Shown here: piece by piece, positions 56,187 through 64,000 of the stretch
Numbering within the stretch: position 1 is the stretch's first letter
How the letters are laid out: each line of letters starts with the position of its first letter
The notes under the pieces: model-generated
Told to the model about the DNA's origin: nothing
Database searches by the model: none
Seen by the model: only the letters and a program-made list of their open reading frames with translations
Program-made: the position numbers and the translations under genes
Assembly (NCBI RefSeq): GCF_018390575.1
Contig: NZ_JAHBCJ010000004.1
Location: forward strand, 198,145 to 262,144
Length of the DNA: 64,000 bases
Origin: Bhargavaea massiliensis
GTDB taxonomy: Bacteria > Bacillota > Bacilli > Bacillales_A > Planococcaceae
Direction: 5' to 3'

Positions 56187-57440
56187 ATGTATGAGGGACT
56201 GCCGGACCGGAAAATCATCTGCCTGGATATGCGGAGTTTTTATGCAAGCTGCGCGGCCGCGGACGAGGGGCTGGACGTTTTAAAGGAGCCGATCGCCATC
56301 ATCGGGGACCGTGACCGGAAGGGAAGTGTCGTCCTCGCCGCCTCGCCCCGTCTCAAGCGGGAGTTCGGCGTGCGCACGGGTCACCGGCTGTACGAGATTC
56401 CCGACGATCCGTCGATCCGGCTCATCGAACCGAAGATGGGCTTCTATGTCCGGGTGTCGATGGAGATCACCCGGCTCCTTGGCGAATACGTGCCGAAGGA
56501 GGCGATCCATGTATACAGCATCGACGAGGCGTTTGTCGACCTCGGCGGGACGGAGCGGCTGTGGGGTCCGCCCGAGGAGACCGTGAAGCGGCTCCGGGAC
56601 CAGCTGCTTGCCCAGTTCCAGATGCCGGCGGCCATCGGCATGGGGCCGAACATGCTCTTGGCGAAGGTGGCCCTCGACCTCGACGCGAAAAAGACCGGAT
56701 TCGCCAGGTGGACGTATCAGGATGTTCCAGACAAGCTTTGGCCGGTCGCCCCGCTGTCGGGCATGTGGGGGATCGGCCGCCGGATGGAGCGCCGGCTGAA
56801 CAGCCTCGGCATTTTCTCTGTGGGCGACCTTGCCCATGCCGACCTCAAGCTGCTGGAGAAAGAGTTCGGCGTCATGGGCAACCAGCTGTACCACCATGCA
56901 TGGGGCATCGACCTGTCGGAGCTCGGCGCGCCGCTCATCGCCGGGCAGGTCAGCTACGGGAAGGGCCAGGTGCTTTACCGCGACTATGTGAAGCGGGAAG
57001 ATATCCTCGCTGTCATCCTCGAGATGTGCGAAGACGTGGCACGGCGCGCGCGGGAAGCGGGCAGGGCGGGGCGCACCATCCACCTGTCCGCCGGCTACAG
57101 CGAGAACGCGTACGGGGGCGGCTTTTCTCGATCACGCTCGGTGGAAACGGCGACCAACTCGACGATGGCGATCTACCGGGTGTGCACGGCGCTTCTTGAT
57201 GAATTCCACGACGGCCGCCCGGTCCGGCGGCTCGCCCTTTCGCTTTCCAATCTGGAAGAGGAACATTCGATGCAGCTCAGTTTGTTCGAGACACGGAAAT
57301 GGGAGGAGCGGAAATTAGGCGCCGCGATGGACGCGATCCGGTCAAAATACGGGCCGGCAGCCATCCTGCGCGCGGTTTCCTATACGGATGCCGGGACCGC
57401 CGTCGGCCGGGCGAAGCTGATCGGCGGGCACAAGATGTAA
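56187..57440 (+). CDS. uvrX: Y-family DNA polymerase, UvrX/YqjW type
   Basis: The 417-residue translesion polymerase belongs to the UvrX branch (B. subtilis YqjW, UV-induced). It has CLDMRSFYASCAA (catalytic Asp about 13), GSVVLAASPRLKREFGVRTG, the catalytic pair in YSIDEAFVDLGG, the thumb motif LSGMWGIGRRMERRL and a C-terminal beta-clamp motif QLSLF (about 364). ATG follows AAGGAGG. A YolD-like gene, its usual partner, lies at 59220. Confidence 0.94.
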   Translation: MYEGLPDRKIICLDMRSFYASCAAADEGLDVLKEPIAIIGDRDRKGSVVLAASPRLKREFGVRTGHRLYEIPDDPSIRLIEPKMGFYVRVSMEITRLLGEYVPKEAIHVYSIDEAFVDLGGTERLWGPPEETVKRLRDQLLAQFQMPAAIGMGPNMLLAKVALDLDAKKTGFARWTYQDVPDKLWPVAPLSGMWGIGRRMERRLNSLGIFSVGDLAHADLKLLEKEFGVMGNQLYHHAWGIDLSELGAPLIAGQVSYGKGQVLYRDYVKREDILAVILEMCEDVARRAREAGRAGRTIHLSAGYSENAYGGGFSRSRSVETATNSTMAIYRVCTALLDEFHDGRPVRRLALSLSNLEEEHSMQLSLFETRKWEERKLGAAMDAIRSKYGPAAILRAVSYTDAGTAVGRAKLIGGHKM

Positions 57441-57482
57441 GGCTGCGGCATCGCGGATGGCGCGCCGCCGGACGGAGGGCGG

Positions 57483-57615
57483 TTTCGTCATTCGAGGTCC
57501 CGGTTTCATCATTCGCTGACGGGGTTTCGTCATTCGCCCGTGAATGACGAAACTGGCGGGCCCAATGATGAAATGAACGGCCCCAATGACGAGATCAACA
57601 GCCCGAATGACGAAA
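57483..57615. repeat. 21-bp-pitch array, TTTCGTCATT family, 3 direct + 4 inverted
   Basis: Direct copies start at 57483, 57504 (TTTCATCATT) and 57525. Inverted AATGACGAAA-type copies start at 57543, 57564, 57585 and 57606. The pitch is exactly 21 bp, and the central 18-bp step equals that of the array at 1149. It lies between the convergent uvrX and the VWA gene. Confidence 0.9.
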
Positions 57616-57656
57616 CCGGCCAGCAAATACAAGTCGCCGGGCCTTTCCCGGAAGCC

Positions 57657-57686
57657 AAAAACCGGCCATGCCGCAGCATGACCGGT
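57657..57686 (-). terminator. Terminator of VWA lipoprotein gene
   Basis: ACCGGCCATGC (57661-57671) pairs with GCATGACCGGT (57676-57686); on the minus strand TTTT follows. Confidence 0.7.
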
Positions 57687-57692
57687 TCCGGA

Positions 57693-59108
57693 TCAGGATC
57701 CCTGTTCTTTTTTCAGCGCTTCCATCCGGGTGCGGTAATCATCGATCTTCGCATCAATCCGTTCGACTTCCGAGTTGACCGCGTTGCGCTTTTCCTCTTC
57801 GAGCCCGTCCAGGATGAGGCGGTGGGCTTCTTCCCGTGCAGTGCTCCTGTCATTCAGGGCATCCCGCATAGCTTCATCGATCAGGCCTTTTTCCAGCATC
57901 AGATCGGCGGCGCCCATAAACCGGTACTTTTCGCTCGTGGCCGCGCGCTTCGCAAGTGTGGCCCGTTCGGAGATGCGGTGGAGGGCCGTGGAGCTTTCCC
58001 ATCCGTTAGGCGACTGGTAGACGAGGAGGGAGAGGTCGAGGTCGGACGGCAGCCAGTACTCCGTCATGCCGCCGGTCATCTCTTCCAGGCTGTCGGCCCC
58101 AAGGTAGTTGCCGTTCCCGGCATCCGCCACCGCTTTCAGCTGGCTTTCCGCCTCTGCGTCGACCTGGAAGCCGATAATATCGACGTGGCGTCCGGGATGG
58201 TCTTTGACGAATGCCGCGGCTTCCTTGACCGGGTCGCCGCCGCACGTCTCCGCGCCGTCACTCACAACATAGACCGTAATGTTGCCTTCATGCTGCGAGA
58301 GGTCTTCCCGCGCCTGGCGGATGGCGCCGGCGAGCGGTGTCCACCCGGCCGCCTGGACGCCGTCGACGGCAGTGTTGAACGTTTCTGCGTCATACTTCCC
58401 GGACGGGTAGATGTCTTCAATGGTGCCGCAGGAAAGCGCCTTGTCGGCTTCGTTCTGTGTGCGGGCATGACCGTATGCATAAAGGGCCACGTCGCTTTTC
58501 TGGCCGATTGTGCGGCCGAAGCTCCTCACCGCGCTTTTGGCGGTTTCCATCTTCAGCTGCCCGTCCGCCTCCAGCAGCATGCTGGAGCTGGCATCAAGGA
58601 GGATGACGGCCTTTTCCGGAAAGGCCGTCCGCGTCTTCTCTGATTCGATTTCATGGGGTTCCGGCAGGAGCGGCTCGTCAAAGGCCGGCTCATACTCGGC
58701 CAGCCAGCCGACAAGTTCGCTGTAAGACGGGGTGCCGAGGGTGCCGGCGATTGCACCGAACAGGGCATCGGGATCATCTCCCGCCGCTTCGGCGGCCGGT
58801 TTCACGCTGTCGAGAAAAGCATCGCGGATGGTTTCCGGCACTTCCCGGCCGTTCCATGTGGAGGCTTCCCCTTCAATCGTGAAGTCGGCCGTGAGCTCGC
58901 CCGGCGGCAAAGCGGCAAGCTCGTCCGCCGTTTCCGCCTGCAAAATGGCGGGGGAGGACACCGCCTCCTCCTTCGTTTTGTCCGCCTTGTCCGATACGGG
59001 GGCGGACCCGGCCGCTTCATCCGGCACCGGCTCAGGCGAATCCGCGGTTCCGCCCGAGCATCCTGCCAGCAGGGCGGCGGCCAACAGAGTGATTAACAAT
59101 GGTTTCAC
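57693..59108 (-). CDS. VWA-domain lipoprotein
   Basis: The 471-residue secreted lipoprotein has a signal peptide with lipobox LLAGC (Cys17), a low-complexity acidic segment (about 18-60), an N-terminal region (about 60-160), a von Willebrand A domain (about 165-350) with metal-site motif LLDASSSML and GWTPLAGAI, and a helical C-terminus (about 385-471). The start is GTG at 59108 after AGGAGGAAC. It separates uvrX from the yolD-like gene. Function is unknown; VWA lipoproteins usually mediate metal-dependent protein contacts at the cell surface. Confidence 0.88.
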   Translation of the reverse strand: MKPLLITLLAAALLAGCSGGTADSPEPVPDEAAGSAPVSDKADKTKEEAVSSPAILQAETADELAALPPGELTADFTIEGEASTWNGREVPETIRDAFLDSVKPAAEAAGDDPDALFGAIAGTLGTPSYSELVGWLAEYEPAFDEPLLPEPHEIESEKTRTAFPEKAVILLDASSSMLLEADGQLKMETAKSAVRSFGRTIGQKSDVALYAYGHARTQNEADKALSCGTIEDIYPSGKYDAETFNTAVDGVQAAGWTPLAGAIRQAREDLSQHEGNITVYVVSDGAETCGGDPVKEAAAFVKDHPGRHVDIIGFQVDAEAESQLKAVADAGNGNYLGADSLEEMTGGMTEYWLPSDLDLSLLVYQSPNGWESSTALHRISERATLAKRAATSEKYRFMGAADLMLEKGLIDEAMRDALNDRSTAREEAHRLILDGLEEEKRNAVNSEVERIDAKIDDYRTRMEALKKEQGS

Positions 59109-59219
59109 AGTGGTTCCTCCTATCCAGACCTTCGGGCTTATCTACGGAGCGGAGCGAAAAAGGTTTCATTCGGCGTACAGGCAGGGAAAGAACACATCTT
59201 TTCAAGGAGAGTGATGCGG

Positions 59220-59543
59220 ATGATCCGCGACAGAGGGAACATCAAATGGACGGCGATGATGCTGCCGGAGCACCTGAGGCTGCTCCGGGAATGGCAGGAG
59301 GAAGAGGGCAGGCGGGAGCCGCTCGAGCCGGATCCCCAGCAGATGGAGGAGTGGGACCGGATGCTGCATGAAGCACTCGAGTACGGGAAGCCGCTTTCCG
59401 TCTCCAGCCGCGGGGAGAGGTGCTGCACGGGGGCGGTCCATCACTTCGATCCGGCTTCGGGAACGATCCGGATGGTCGGAGTAGACGGGGAGCCCGCGGT
59501 CATCCGGACTTCGGACGTCACTGGTATTTCAACAATCGGATAA
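59220..59543 (+). CDS. YolD-like family protein
   Basis: The 107-residue protein matches the YolD-like family (RDRGNIKWTAMMLPEHLRLLREW, about 3-25), often encoded next to UvrX polymerases (yqjX-yqjW) and thought to work with them. The C-terminal half carries the small beta domain (FDPASGTIRMVGVDGEP). GTG 59211 and ATG 59214 are alternative starts; AAGGAG spacing is slightly better for ATG 59220. Here it is not cotranscribed with uvrX. Confidence 0.85.
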   Translation: MIRDRGNIKWTAMMLPEHLRLLREWQEEEGRREPLEPDPQQMEEWDRMLHEALEYGKPLSVSSRGERCCTGAVHHFDPASGTIRMVGVDGEPAVIRTSDVTGISTIG

Positions 59544-59624
59544 TTTGCATTCCGGCACTTCTCGGATTTCAGAACATTTGCTACACTGGATATCGGCCCA
59601 AACATAGAGGGGGGGACGGGAGCC

Positions 59625-61379
59625 GTGAATGTGTTCATGCAATTGGGGTGGTTTTTCAGAGAGCGGAAAAAGCAGTACATCATCGGCATCCTGATGCTGC
59701 TTGTCGTAGCGGTGCTCCAGCTGCTGCCGCCGAGAATCATCGGCTATGTCGTCGATGAAATCCGGCTCGGCACGCTGACGGGAGCCGGGCTCGGCAGGTG
59801 GCTGTTCATCCTAGCCGGGGCGGCGCTCGCGATGTATGCGCTCCGCTACTACTGGCGGATCATGATCTTCGGTTCGTCGGTGCTTCTCGGGCGAAGGCTC
59901 CGGAGCGAGCTGTTCGCCCATTTCACGAAGATGTCGTCCTCGTTCTACCAGCAGCGCCGTGTCGGCGACCTGATGGCGCACGCGACCAACGATATCCGCG
60001 CCGTCCAGCAGACGGCCGGGCATGGCGTGCTGACGCTCGTCGACTCGGTCACGACGGGCGGTGCGGTCATCATCGCGATGGCGGTGACGATCGATTGGAA
60101 GCTGACACTCATCGCGCTTCTCCCGATGCCATTCATGGCAGTGCTGACGAGCTGGTACGGAAAACTCTTGCACGAACGCTTCCGCACGGCGCAGGAAGCG
60201 TTCTCCGACCTGAACGACAAAACCCAGGAAAGCATCGCCGGCATCAAAGTCATCAAGACGTTCGGCCAGGGAAAAGAAGACATTGATGACTTCAGGGAGC
60301 TGTCCGCGGATGTCGTCGCGAAAAACGTCCGCGTTGCCAGGGTCGATGCGTTGTTCGACCCGACCATCTCCCTGATCGTCGGCCTGTCTTTTTTCCTGTC
60401 AATCACCTTCGGGGCCCGCTTTATCCTGAACGGTGACATGACGCTCGGGGACCTGGTCGCCTTCACCGCCTATCTCGGCCTGCTCGTGTGGCCGATGCTC
60501 GCGTTCGGATTCCTCTTCAATATCGTCGAGCGGGGCAGGGCGTCCTATGGCAGGATCCGGGAACTTCTTGCCGTCCGCCCCGACATCGGGGATGCGGACG
60601 GAGCGGCGGACCAAGCACCCGGAGGGGATCTCGTCTTCGCTATCCGGGAATTCCGTTTTCCCGAAGCGGATCAGCCGGCACTCCGCGATGTCCGGTTCAC
60701 ACTGAAAAAAGGGGAGACGCTCGGAATCGTCGGCAGGACCGGTTCCGGCAAGACGGCGATCCTTAAGCTGCTTTTGCGTGAGTTCGAAGGGTATGACGGT
60801 GTGATTACATACGGGGGAACCCCAATCACCGATTACCGGAAAGAGCGGCTCCTGGAAGCGATCGGCTATGTGCCGCAGGACCACTTCCTTTTCTCGGCAA
60901 GCGTCCGGGAAAACATCGCCTTCACCAATGTGGACGCGCCGTTTGATCAAGTCCGGGAAGCGGCAAGGCTTGCGCACATCGACGGGGACATCCTCGGATT
61001 CACCGACGGCTACGACACGGTCGTCGGCGAGCGCGGCGTTTCGCTGTCCGGCGGCCAGAAGCAGCGCATTTCCATCGCGCGCGCCCTGCTCATGGAGCCG
61101 GAACTACTCATCCTGGACGACTCGCTGTCCGCGGTCGATGCCCGGACGGAGGAAGCGATCCTTGCCGCCCTGAAGGAATCGCGCACAGAAGAAACGACGA
61201 TCATCACCTCCCACCGGATGAGCGCCATCCAGCACGCCCACCAGATCATTGTCATGGAAGATGGCACCATCGCCGAAAAGGGCACGCATGACGAACTGAT
61301 GGCACTTGGCGGGATCTATCATGAAATGTACCGGCTGCAGCAGCTGGAAGCACTTGTTGAACAGGGAGGGGATGCGTGA
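59625..61379 (+). CDS. yheI: Heterodimeric ABC exporter subunit with degenerate ATP site (YheI/BmrC-like)
   Basis: The 584-residue half-transporter has six membrane helices (about 1-310) and a C-terminal ATPase domain: Walker A GRTGSGKT (about 370), signature LSGGQKQR and Walker B LLILDDSLSAVD. The catalytic Glu after Walker B is Asp (ILDD), the usual degenerate site of heterodimeric exporters such as BmrCD. The start is GTG at 59625. It overlaps the next gene by one base. A multidrug-export role is inferred from the family. Confidence 0.9.
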   Translation: MNVFMQLGWFFRERKKQYIIGILMLLVVAVLQLLPPRIIGYVVDEIRLGTLTGAGLGRWLFILAGAALAMYALRYYWRIMIFGSSVLLGRRLRSELFAHFTKMSSSFYQQRRVGDLMAHATNDIRAVQQTAGHGVLTLVDSVTTGGAVIIAMAVTIDWKLTLIALLPMPFMAVLTSWYGKLLHERFRTAQEAFSDLNDKTQESIAGIKVIKTFGQGKEDIDDFRELSADVVAKNVRVARVDALFDPTISLIVGLSFFLSITFGARFILNGDMTLGDLVAFTAYLGLLVWPMLAFGFLFNIVERGRASYGRIRELLAVRPDIGDADGAADQAPGGDLVFAIREFRFPEADQPALRDVRFTLKKGETLGIVGRTGSGKTAILKLLLREFEGYDGVITYGGTPITDYRKERLLEAIGYVPQDHFLFSASVRENIAFTNVDAPFDQVREAARLAHIDGDILGFTDGYDTVVGERGVSLSGGQKQRISIARALLMEPELLILDDSLSAVDARTEEAILAALKESRTEETTIITSHRMSAIQHAHQIIVMEDGTIAEKGTHDELMALGGIYHEMYRLQQLEALVEQGGDA

Positions 61380-63172
61380 TGGAAGCACCTGAACAGCGGA
61401 AACTGAGCGGGCGCGACCAGTGGCACGTCCTCAAGCGGCTGCTCCGCTATCTCACTCCGCACAAGGGAGCGGCGACCGTTGCACTCATCCTGCTCGGGCT
61501 GACCGTACTCGGGAGTGTCCTCGGCCCATACCTGATCAAGACATTCATCGATGACTATCTGACACCGGGGGAGTTCCCGGCGCGTCCGCTCATGATCCTC
61601 GCAGGCGCCTATCTGGCCATCCTCGTGCTGAATGCGGTGTTCGGATATATCCAGCTCCTGAAATTCCAGGAGATCGCCCTCCGCATCGTGCGCCAGATCC
61701 GGATCGATGCATTCACGAAAGTGCACCGGCTCGGGATGCGGTACTTTGACAAGACACCGGCGGGGGGAACCGTCTCCAGGGTGACGAACGACACCGAAGC
61801 CATTCTCGAGATGTTCGTGGACGTGCTCGTCGGCTTCCTGCAGAGCGGGTTCCTGATCACCGGCGTCTATATCGCGATGTTCGCGCTTGATGTGCGGCTT
61901 GCGCTCCTGTCGCTTCTGCTGCTGCCGCTCATTTTCCTCATCATGTGGATCTACCGGAAGTACAGCTCCGAGTTTTATCAGGACCTCCGGGAGCGGCTCA
62001 GCCAGCTCAACGGCAAAATCGCCGAATCCCTGAACGGCATGGGCATGATCCAGGTATTCAGGCAGGAAAAGCGGTTCCGGGAAGAGTTCGGGGAGATCAA
62101 CGACAAACACTACGAGGCGGGCATGCGCAACATCAAGCTGGACGGACTGCTCCTGCGCCCGGCGGTCGACATCGTCTATGCGCTCGGGCTGATTTTGCTC
62201 CTGTCCTATTTCGGGGTGACATCATTCAGCGAACCCGTTGAGATCGGGGTCATCTACGCGTTCGTGACCTATATCGACCGGTTCTTCGAGCCGATCAACC
62301 AGGTCATGCAGCGCCTGTCGATCTTCCAGCAGGCCATCGTCTCGGCCGACCGGGTGTTCCGCCTCATGGACGATCCCGAACTGGAACCGGCACAGCCGGA
62401 GCAGGGCGATGTACGCATCGATCAAGGCAAGATCGAATTCAGGGATGTCTCTTTTTCCTATGACGGGAAAAACGATGTGCTGAAACACATCAGCTTCACC
62501 GCCAACCCGGGGGAAACGGTGGCGCTTGTCGGCCATACCGGTTCGGGGAAAAGCTCGATCATCAACCTGCTCATGAGATTCTACGAGTTCGGGCGGGGGG
62601 AGATCCTGATCGACGGCCGGCCGATCAGATCGTATCCGAAAACCGCGCTCCGGGAAAAGACCGGGCTCGTCCTTCAGGATCCATTCCTATTTTATGGGGA
62701 CATCGAAAGCAATATCCGGCTCTTTGACGGGTCGATCGGTTCCGCCGAAGTGCAGGCGGCCGCCGAATTCGTCCAGGCGGACCCGTTTATCCGGAGCCTG
62801 CCGGACGGCTACGGCCAGAAAGTGACGGAGCGGGGCTCCACATTCTCGGGCGGACAGCGGCAACTGATCGCATTTGCGCGGACGATGGTCAAAAAGCCGA
62901 AGATCCTTGTCCTAGATGAAGCGACGGCCAATATCGACACAGAGACCGAGGTGGCGATCCAGAAAGGGCTGGAGCAAATGCGGAAAGGCCGGACGACAAT
63001 CGCCATCGCGCACCGCCTGAGCACTATCCAGGACGCGGACCTGATCCTCGTCCTTCACCAGGGCGAAATCGTGGAGCGGGGCACCCATCAGGAACTGCTC
63101 GCCAAAGGCGGCCTCTATCACAAGATGTACCGCCTGCAAAACGGCTTGCTCGAAGAAAATCAGATCAAGTGA
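61379..63172 (+). CDS. yheH: Heterodimeric ABC exporter subunit, canonical ATP site (YheH/BmrD-like)
   Basis: The 597-residue partner half-transporter has six membrane helices (about 1-330), Walker A GHTGSGKS (about 385), signature FSGGQRQL and Walker [13 protein letters not shown] with the normal catalytic Glu. ATG 61379 overlaps the stop of the previous gene (TGATG) and has GGGAGGGG well placed; GTG 61376 is an alternative. The two subunits should form one exporter with one active and one degenerate ATP site. Confidence 0.9.
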   Translation: MEAPEQRKLSGRDQWHVLKRLLRYLTPHKGAATVALILLGLTVLGSVLGPYLIKTFIDDYLTPGEFPARPLMILAGAYLAILVLNAVFGYIQLLKFQEIALRIVRQIRIDAFTKVHRLGMRYFDKTPAGGTVSRVTNDTEAILEMFVDVLVGFLQSGFLITGVYIAMFALDVRLALLSLLLLPLIFLIMWIYRKYSSEFYQDLRERLSQLNGKIAESLNGMGMIQVFRQEKRFREEFGEINDKHYEAGMRNIKLDGLLLRPAVDIVYALGLILLLSYFGVTSFSEPVEIGVIYAFVTYIDRFFEPINQVMQRLSIFQQAIVSADRVFRLMDDPELEPAQPEQGDVRIDQGKIEFRDVSFSYDGKNDVLKHISFTANPGETVALVGHTGSGKSSIINLLMRFYEFGRGEILIDGRPIRSYPKTALREKTGLVLQDPFLFYGDIESNIRLFDGSIGSAEVQAAAEFVQADPFIRSLPDGYGQKVTERGSTFSGGQRQLIAFARTMVKKPKILVLDEATANIDTETEVAIQKGLEQMRKGRTTIAIAHRLSTIQDADLILVLHQGEIVERGTHQELLAKGGLYHKMYRLQNGLLEENQIK

Positions 63173-63176
63173 GCGG

Positions 63177-63210
63177 CACCCGCCTTTCTTTTACGGAAGG
63201 CCGGTGTTTT
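63177..63210 (+). terminator. Terminator of ABC exporter operon
   Basis: CACC-GCCTT (63177-63186) pairs with AAGGC-GGTG (63197-63206), followed by TTTT. Confidence 0.6.
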
Positions 63211-63344
63211 CCTGTATAACTTTGGATATCTTCGCGGAAGCCCGGCCAAGGCCGGACTTGGTCAATAAACTGTCACAGACAGGAATGGCGAAAACGCAAT
63301 CGGATTCTGATAGTATAAGGACAGCAAGAGAAAGGGGGATTGTG

Positions 63345-64000
63345 GTGTCGACAGACCTCAACATCCTACTGGCCTTCGGAGCGGGATTCCTGAGCTTCAT
63401 CTCCCCGTGCACGCTGCCGCTATATCCTGCATTCATCTCCTACATCACCGGCATGTCGCTGGATGATCTGAAATCGGACCGGGGCAAGATGTCAAAAAGC
63501 GGAATCCTGCACACCGTGTTTTTTCTGCTGGGCTTTTCGGCCATCTTTATCGCCCTCGGGTTCGGCACCTCGTTTATCGGTTCGTTCTTCGTCAAATATG
63601 ATGATCTTCTCAGGCAAATCGGTGCCATCTTCATCGTCGCGTTCGGCCTGATGATTGTCGGACTTCTGACGCCCGATTTTCTCATGAAAGAACGGAGAAT
63701 CCAGTTCAAGAACCGGCCGGCCGGCTACTTCGGTTCAGCGGTCATCGGCCTGGCTTTTGCCGCGGGTTGGACGCCCTGCAGCGGCCCGATCATCGGTGCC
63801 ATCATTGCGCTTGCCGGACAAAATCCGGGATCGGGCATGTGGTACATGCTCGCCTATGTTTTCGGCTTTGCGATTCCGTTTTTCGTCCTGTCATTCTTTA
63901 TCACGAAACTCGCGGTCATCCGCAAGTACAGCAACATCATCATGAAAGTCGGCGGATGGGTCATGATCCTCGTCGGAATCCTGCTGTTCTTCGACGGCAT
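63345..64000 (+). CDS. ccdA: Cytochrome c biogenesis protein CcdA, 3'-truncated by window edge
   Basis: The first 218 codons are present. CcdA passes reducing power through the membrane to extracytoplasmic thiol-disulfide proteins for cytochrome c maturation and, in sporulating bacilli, spore cortex formation. The two redox Cys lie in [14 protein letters not shown] (about 24) and [15 protein letters not shown] (about 146), and five to six helices are visible. The start is GTG at 63345 after AGGGGG; GTG 63342 is an alternative. The frame runs off the window end. Confidence 0.93.
   Translation, partial: MSTDLNILLAFGAGFLSFISPCTLPLYPAFISYITGMSLDDLKSDRGKMSKSGILHTVFFLLGFSAIFIALGFGTSFIGSFFVKYDDLLRQIGAIFIVAFGLMIVGLLTPDFLMKERRIQFKNRPAGYFGSAVIGLAFAAGWTPCSGPIIGAIIALAGQNPGSGMWYMLAYVFGFAIPFFVLSFFITKLAVIRKYSNIIMKVGGWVMILVGILLFFDG

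Noticed and set aside
1149-57615. CRISPR arrays
   Set aside because: Units are about 10 bp cores at 20-21 bp pitch, without 24-40 bp repeats, unique spacers or cas genes.
57540-58643. A 367-codon plus-strand ORF over the array and the VWA gene
   Set aside because: It starts inside the repeat array and lies opposite a clear lipoprotein gene with signal peptide, lipobox and VWA motifs.

Overview
The window is a 64 kb stretch of a chromosome from a Gram-positive, endospore-lineage Firmicute (Bacillales). Gene order follows the Bacillus subtilis yqhL-to-yqjX region closely: gcvPB, yqhL, lipM, yqhR, aroQ, pepP, efp, spoIIIA, accBC, yqhY, nusB, folD, xseAB, ispA, dxs, tlyA, argR, recN, spoIVB, spo0A, yqiK, bkdR, bkd genes, brxB, yqjC/D/E, dinB, rnz, namA, proI, yqjP, yqjQ, uvrX, yolD. 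The GC content looks high for the order, codon use is GC-rich, nrdJ and a methylmalonyl-CoA mutase pathway are inserted, and TTG starts are frequent. Together these suggest a high-GC Planococcaceae member (Bhargavaea-like). That assignment is inference, not proof.

Layout. 1-8.2 kb: the end of glycine cleavage, lipoate synthesis (lipM), a cobalamin-dependent ribonucleotide reductase behind two NrdR-like boxes, then yqhR-aroQ-pepP-efp. 8.2-11.4 kb: a reduced spoIIIA locus. spoIIIAA and spoIIIAB are absent, AC to AH remain, and AE, AF, AG and AH are shortened; sigma-E-like promoters precede AC and AG. 11.5-20.7 kb: fatty-acid (accBC), nusB, folate (folD), exonuclease VII, isoprenoid (ispA, dxs) and tlyA genes. 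20.7-21.4 kb: an IS1182-like transposase remnant and a structured dispersed repeat. 21.4-26 kb: argR, recN, a short spoIVB behind a sigma-G-like promoter, and spo0A. 26-45 kb: branched-chain amino acid degradation (bkdR, leucine dehydrogenase, BCKDH complex). It is followed by the route that consumes its propionyl-CoA: a carboxylase subunit, an epimerase, methylmalonyl-CoA mutase and its chaperone GTPase. 44.7-51 kb: DinB, RNase Z, an old yellow enzyme, proline synthesis under a T-box, an MBL-fold protein and an SDR. 51.1-52.6 kb: an AT-rich, evidently imported caspase-domain gene. 52.7-64 kb: a His/Tyr-rich small protein, argGH with ArgR-like operators, a second Y-family polymerase (UvrX), a VWA lipoprotein, a YolD-like protein, a heterodimeric ABC exporter and the start of ccdA.

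The most unusual non-coding feature is a set of eight intergenic arrays of short degenerate repeats with a fixed pitch of 21 bp (seven arrays) or about 20 bp (one array), in four sequence families. Several are built as direct repeats followed by inverted copies. They occupy most of the larger gaps in the window and are explained by no standard feature type.
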